From the NCBI RefSeq assembly GCF_013393385.1, contig NZ_AP023239.1:806001-870000 (forward strand): a DNA stretch of 64,000 nt. Reading direction: 5' to 3'. The position numbers were made by a program, and so were the translations under genes. Shown here in pieces: positions 60,983-64,000 of this stretch. The notes beneath the pieces were generated by a model. It was not told the DNA's origin. It searched no databases and saw nothing but the letters and a program-made list of their open reading frames with translations. How positions within the stretch are numbered: position 1 is the stretch's first letter; the number at the start of each line of letters is the position of its first letter. Source of the stretch: Paenibacillus sp. URB8-2. Its GTDB lineage: Bacteria > Bacillota > Bacilli > Paenibacillales > Paenibacillaceae.

Positions 60983-63172
60983 ATGGGAGTACAATTTGAT
61001 GCAGAGAACAGACTCTTTCATTTGCAAGCCAAAGATACCAGTTATGTAATCGGCATTGTTCGGGATGAATACCTGCTGCACCTGTATTGGGGAAGAAAAA
61101 TCGCCGTATATCATCATTCCAACCGGATTCAGCTGCTCGATCGGGGATTTTCTGGAAATCCGTATAAAGAAGACCGCGCTTTCTCGCTCGATACGCTTCC
61201 GCAGGAGTACCCTCAGTACGGAAATACCGATTACCGCAAGCCCGCCTATCAGGTTCAGCTGGAGAACGGATCGACAGTTTCCGATTTGCGCTACCGGTCG
61301 CATACTATTTTTAAAGGAAAACATGGGCTGGAAGGCCTTCCCTCCATTTACACAGAGGATGATCAGGAAGCGGAAACGCTTGAAATTGTCATGGAAGATC
61401 AAGTATCCGGATTGCAGGTGCTGTTAAGCTACACCGTGTTTGAGCAGTTCAATGTAATTACCAGATCCGTTCGCTTCGTGAATAAAGGGTCCGAGTCCCT
61501 GAAGCTGCTGAGAGCCTTAAGCTTAAGCGTGGATTTTCAGGATGCCGACTTCGATTTCCTTCATTTGTACGGGGCCCACGTGAAAGAGAGGCATATCGCA
61601 AGACAGCCGCTCAGACATGGAATCCAGTCCATTGAAAGCACAAGAGGCGCCAGCAGCCACCAGCATAACCCGTTCGTAGCCCTGCTGAGACAAGGCGCGA
61701 ATGAAACCTCCGGCGAGGTCTATGCTTTTAACTTTGTGTACAGCGGAAATTTCCTGGCCCAGGCCGAAGTGGATCAATTCCGTAATACCAGAGTGACGAT
61801 GGGGATTAATCCCTTCGACTTTAGCTGGAAGCTTGATCCCGGCGAAGAATTTCAGGCGCCCGAGGCAGTTATGGTCTACTCTTCGGAGGGCCTTGGGGAA
61901 ATGTCGAGAACCTTCCATGATTTATACCGCACCCGGTTAACGAGAGGAAGCTACCGCGACAAAGAACGCCCTGTGCTGGTTAACAACTGGGAAGCGACTT
62001 ATTTCGATTTCAACGCGGATAAAATACTCGATATTGCAAGCGCCGGCAAGGAACTCGGGATCGAGCTGTTTGTTCTTGACGATGGCTGGTTTGAAAAAAG
62101 AAATGGCGACAAGTCCTCGCTCGGCGACTGGTTCGTGGACCGCGACAAGCTGCCGGAAGGGCTGGACCATCTGGCAGAACGGGTAAATGAAATGGGGCTG
62201 CAGTTCGGGCTTTGGTTTGAGCCTGAAATGATCTCGGTGGATAGCGATTTATACCGTGAGCATCCGGATTGGTGTCTGCATGTGCCGAATCGTCCAAGGT
62301 CCGAGAGCCGCAATCAGCTCATTCTTGATTTTTCCCGGGAAGATGTATGTGAAGAAATTACCAAGAGGGTAAGCGCGATTCTGGAGACGGTTCCGGTGTC
62401 TTATGTGAAGTGGGATATGAACCGTCATATGACGGAGATCGGCTCCGCATCTCTGCCGGCGGACAGACAGAGAGAAACGGCGCATCGCTATATGCTTGGA
62501 CTGTACAAAGTTATGGATGCGATCACCTCCTCTTTTCCCGAAGTGCTGTTTGAAAGCTGCTCCGGCGGGGGAGGAAGATTCGATCCCGGTATTCTCTACT
62601 ACATGCCGCAGACGTGGACAAGCGATAACACAGACGCCGTTTCCCGTTTAAAAATCCAGTACGGCACAAGCCTCGTGTACCCGATTATTACAATGGGCTC
62701 CCATGTATCCGCAGTTCCGAATCACCAGGTTCACCGGATTACTTCGATGGAGATGCGGGGCGACGTGGCGATGTCCGGGAATTTGGGCTATGAGCTCGAT
62801 TTGACTAAGCTTTCTGATGAGGAAAAAGAGACGGTCAAGCAGCAGGTAGCCAAGTACAAGGAGATCCGCAGGCTGATTCAATTCGGTGACTTCTACCGCT
62901 TGCTTAGCCCGTTTGAGGGCAATGAAACCGCATGGCTGTTCGCGGACAAAGAGAAGAAAGAAGTCATGGCCTTCTTCTTCAATGTGGTGGCCGAACCGGC
63001 GGCCCCGTTAAAATACCTGAAGCTGAACGGAATCGACGTGACCAAGAAATACCGTCTGGCGGGCACGGATGAGGTATACGGCGGAGACGAGCTTGCCTAC
63101 GTCGGGTTGAGTGTTCCTGCTGAGGCGGAGCGGGATTTCCATAGTTACGTTTGGCATTTTACTGAAGCATAA
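60983..63172 (+). CDS. GH36 alpha-galactosidase
   Basis: The 729-residue cytoplasmic enzyme hydrolyses terminal alpha-1,6-galactose from melibiose, raffinose or similar sugars. GH36 features are visible: FVLDDGWFEKRNGD, GLQFGLWFEPEMIS, nucleophile D478 in YVKWDMNRHM, SCSGGGGRFDPGI and WTSDNTDA with the likely acid/base D548. Length and active-site numbering match, from memory, the Geobacillus AgaA/AgaB enzymes. No signal peptide is present, so sugars must be imported; a symporter gene follows. AGGAGTGATC precedes ATG 60983. Confidence 0.95.
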   Translation: MGVQFDAENRLFHLQAKDTSYVIGIVRDEYLLHLYWGRKIAVYHHSNRIQLLDRGFSGNPYKEDRAFSLDTLPQEYPQYGNTDYRKPAYQVQLENGSTVSDLRYRSHTIFKGKHGLEGLPSIYTEDDQEAETLEIVMEDQVSGLQVLLSYTVFEQFNVITRSVRFVNKGSESLKLLRALSLSVDFQDADFDFLHLYGAHVKERHIARQPLRHGIQSIESTRGASSHQHNPFVALLRQGANETSGEVYAFNFVYSGNFLAQAEVDQFRNTRVTMGINPFDFSWKLDPGEEFQAPEAVMVYSSEGLGEMSRTFHDLYRTRLTRGSYRDKERPVLVNNWEATYFDFNADKILDIASAGKELGIELFVLDDGWFEKRNGDKSSLGDWFVDRDKLPEGLDHLAERVNEMGLQFGLWFEPEMISVDSDLYREHPDWCLHVPNRPRSESRNQLILDFSREDVCEEITKRVSAILETVPVSYVKWDMNRHMTEIGSASLPADRQRETAHRYMLGLYKVMDAITSSFPEVLFESCSGGGGRFDPGILYYMPQTWTSDNTDAVSRLKIQYGTSLVYPIITMGSHVSAVPNHQVHRITSMEMRGDVAMSGNLGYELDLTKLSDEEKETVKQQVAKYKEIRRLIQFGDFYRLLSPFEGNETAWLFADKEKKEVMAFFFNVVAEPAAPLKYLKLNGIDVTKKYRLAGTDEVYGGDELAYVGLSVPAEAERDFHSYVWHFTEA

Positions 63173-63194
63173 ATCGCATAGCGAAATCAATCTG

Positions 63195-63233
63195 CGGCCT
63201 TTCCCTTCTTGCGGGAGAGGCCGTTTCACTTTC
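63195..63233 (+). terminator. Terminator-like hairpin after the galactosidase gene
   Basis: CGGCCTTTCCC (63195-63205) pairs with GGGAGAGGCCG (63213-63223), with one G-U, around a short loop. The tail TTTCACTTTC is only moderately T-rich. Confidence 0.62.
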
Positions 63234-63364
63234 ATCAGATTGGGTAATTTAGTTAATAAATCAGTAAAATAATCGATAAAGTTATCCGTTTTTCTGATAA
63301 TTCGCTTTATTGTCAAAAAAACCATTAACATTTTATAAAAAATGGGAAAAATCTAATTATTCTA

Positions 63365-63393
63365 TTGAATGTATGCGTTATCTTTGGTATACT
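63365..63393 (+). promoter_or_regulatory. Sigma-A promoter of the symporter gene
   Basis: TTGAAT (63365-63370) and TATACT (63388-63393) are spaced by 17 bases. The preceding AT-rich stretch 63240-63360 holds further TTAGT/TCGAT-like half-sites but no ORF. Confidence 0.72.
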
Positions 63394-63397
63394 CGGT

Positions 63398-63425
63398 TTA
63401 GTAAATTAATCGACTAATTAACTAG
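63398..63425 (+). promoter_or_regulatory. LacI-type operator before the symporter gene
   Basis: The site is centred on CG at 63411-63412. The left arm TTAGTAAATTAAT and the right arm ACTAATTAACTAG match in 10 of 13 positions as inverted repeats. A central CG is typical of LacI/GalR operators. It lies directly after the -10 box, so the LacI protein encoded upstream is the likely repressor. Confidence 0.65.
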
Positions 63426-63488
63426 TTAACTTTCGGAAAGTGTTTTACCTGGTAAGAAAAAAAAGAGCAAGTTAAGGAGGAAAATGAA

Positions 63489-64000
63489 TTGAGAACGCTT
63501 AACAGAAATTATTGGATTTTTGGTGTTTTCTTTATGCTGTATTTCTTCATTTGGGCTGCTTCTACCATGTTTTTATCCTTATGGCTGACACAAGAGGGAG
63601 GCCTCAATTCCACCAAGACGGGTATTATCTTTTCGGCTATTTCCATCGCGGCGATGTGCTTTCAGCCTTTTTTCGGAATCGTGTCGGATAAGCTGGGACT
63701 CAAAAAGAGCCTGCTCTGGCTGTTTATTGGACTGCTGGTATTCATCGGGCCGTTCTTTGTCTACTTGTTTCCGGCTTTGCTGAAGACGAATATCATTCTG
63801 GCGGCTGTAATTGGCGGCGCTTACCTGGGAGCAATTTTCAATGGCGGCGTCGGCGCGATCGAAGCTTATATCGAAAGAGTCAGCCATTTGAACGGGTTTG
63901 AGTACGGACGGGTCAGAGTATTCGGGAACATTGGCGCCGCGGCAAGCACTTTTGTTACCGGGCATTTGTTTAATACCAATCCGGATCTCGTCTTCTGGAT
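63489..64000 (+). CDS. MFS oligosaccharide/H+ symporter, LacY/RafB-like (cut by window edge)
   Basis: The first 170 residues of a membrane transporter are visible. Translation starts at TTG 63489, 8 bases after AAGGAGG; a nearby ATG leads straight to a stop. The N-terminus NYWIFGVFFMLYFFIWAASTMFLSLWL and the GIVSDKLGLKKSLLW loop match the oligosaccharide:H+ symporter family (LacY, RafB, CscB). About five membrane helices are seen before the right edge. It should import the alpha-galactoside that the GH36 enzyme cleaves. It has its own promoter and LacI-type operator. Confidence 0.88.
   Translation, partial: MRTLNRNYWIFGVFFMLYFFIWAASTMFLSLWLTQEGGLNSTKTGIIFSAISIAAMCFQPFFGIVSDKLGLKKSLLWLFIGLLVFIGPFFVYLFPALLKTNIILAAVIGGAYLGAIFNGGVGAIEAYIERVSHLNGFEYGRVRVFGNIGAAASTFVTGHLFNTNPDLVFW

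Noticed and set aside
1..64000. CRISPR array, tRNA, rRNA or transposase
   Set aside because: No regularly spaced repeats, cloverleaf-like sequences, rRNA blocks or transposase motifs were recognised in the window by reading.

Overview
The window looks like a chromosomal segment of a Paenibacillus-like member of the Bacillota. Supporting signs are strong AGGAGG-type ribosome binding sites, frequent TTG/GTG starts, sigma-A type promoters, and a gene set typical of that group: YerB and YerC, DgkB with RlmCD, YesM/YesN with LplB/YtcP-type sugar transporters, GlnQHMP with GlnK/GlnL, and many one-domain sugar enzymes. Most of the window is moderately GC-rich. The stretch from about 15.3 to 24.4 kb is visibly more AT-rich and looks acquired. 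No rRNA, tRNA, CRISPR array or insertion sequence was recognised.

Region 1 (1-15.2 kb) is mostly core genome. It holds the end of an unknown gene, a YerB-like lipoprotein, a DUF47/PiT phosphate transport pair, and a glutamine ABC transporter followed by a GlnK/GlnL-type two-component system coupled to a CorA magnesium channel. After these come a basic-tailed hypothetical protein, YerC, a sirohydrochlorin chelatase-like protein, DgkB and RlmCD.

Region 2 (15.2-24.4 kb) is an AT-rich accessory island. A tRNA-dihydrouridine synthase-like gene and three small or poorly known genes lead into a compact defence-like cassette. The cassette is a NERD nuclease-like protein, an McrB-type AAA+ protein with an EVE/PUA-like N-terminal segment, and a DUF2357/PD-(D/E)XK nuclease (McrC-like). 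A bidirectional terminator and two gene remnants close the island.

Region 3 (24.4-43.9 kb) is a nitrogen/amide salvage region. A divergent pair (G1P dehydrogenase-like, HAD-IB phosphatase) faces eutABC, without microcompartment genes in the window. These are followed by an acetamidase/formamidase, a GntR regulator, a nitrilase, an HpcH/HpaI aldolase, a complete Dpp/Opp-type ABC importer and an alpha/beta hydrolase. Nearly identical operator-like sequences lie just downstream of the promoters of eutA and of gntR, which suggests one regulon. After it come a PepSY-TM protein, DUF1284, a GNAT-nitrilase fusion whose nitrilase nucleophile is replaced by serine, and an intact nitrilase.

Region 4 (44-56.3 kb) is a carbohydrate locus: YesM/YesN two-component system, a three-gene sugar ABC importer without its ATPase, a TIM-barrel isomerase, a MATE exporter, and a divergent ThuA plus Gfo/Idh pair with an AraC regulator. 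Region 5 (56.3-64 kb) has a ferredoxin-nitroreductase, a GntR regulator with a perfect palindromic operator, a DUF2271 lipoprotein and an AroE-like dehydrogenase. It ends in an alpha-galactoside locus (LacI regulator, GH36 alpha-galactosidase, and an MFS symporter that runs off the right edge).
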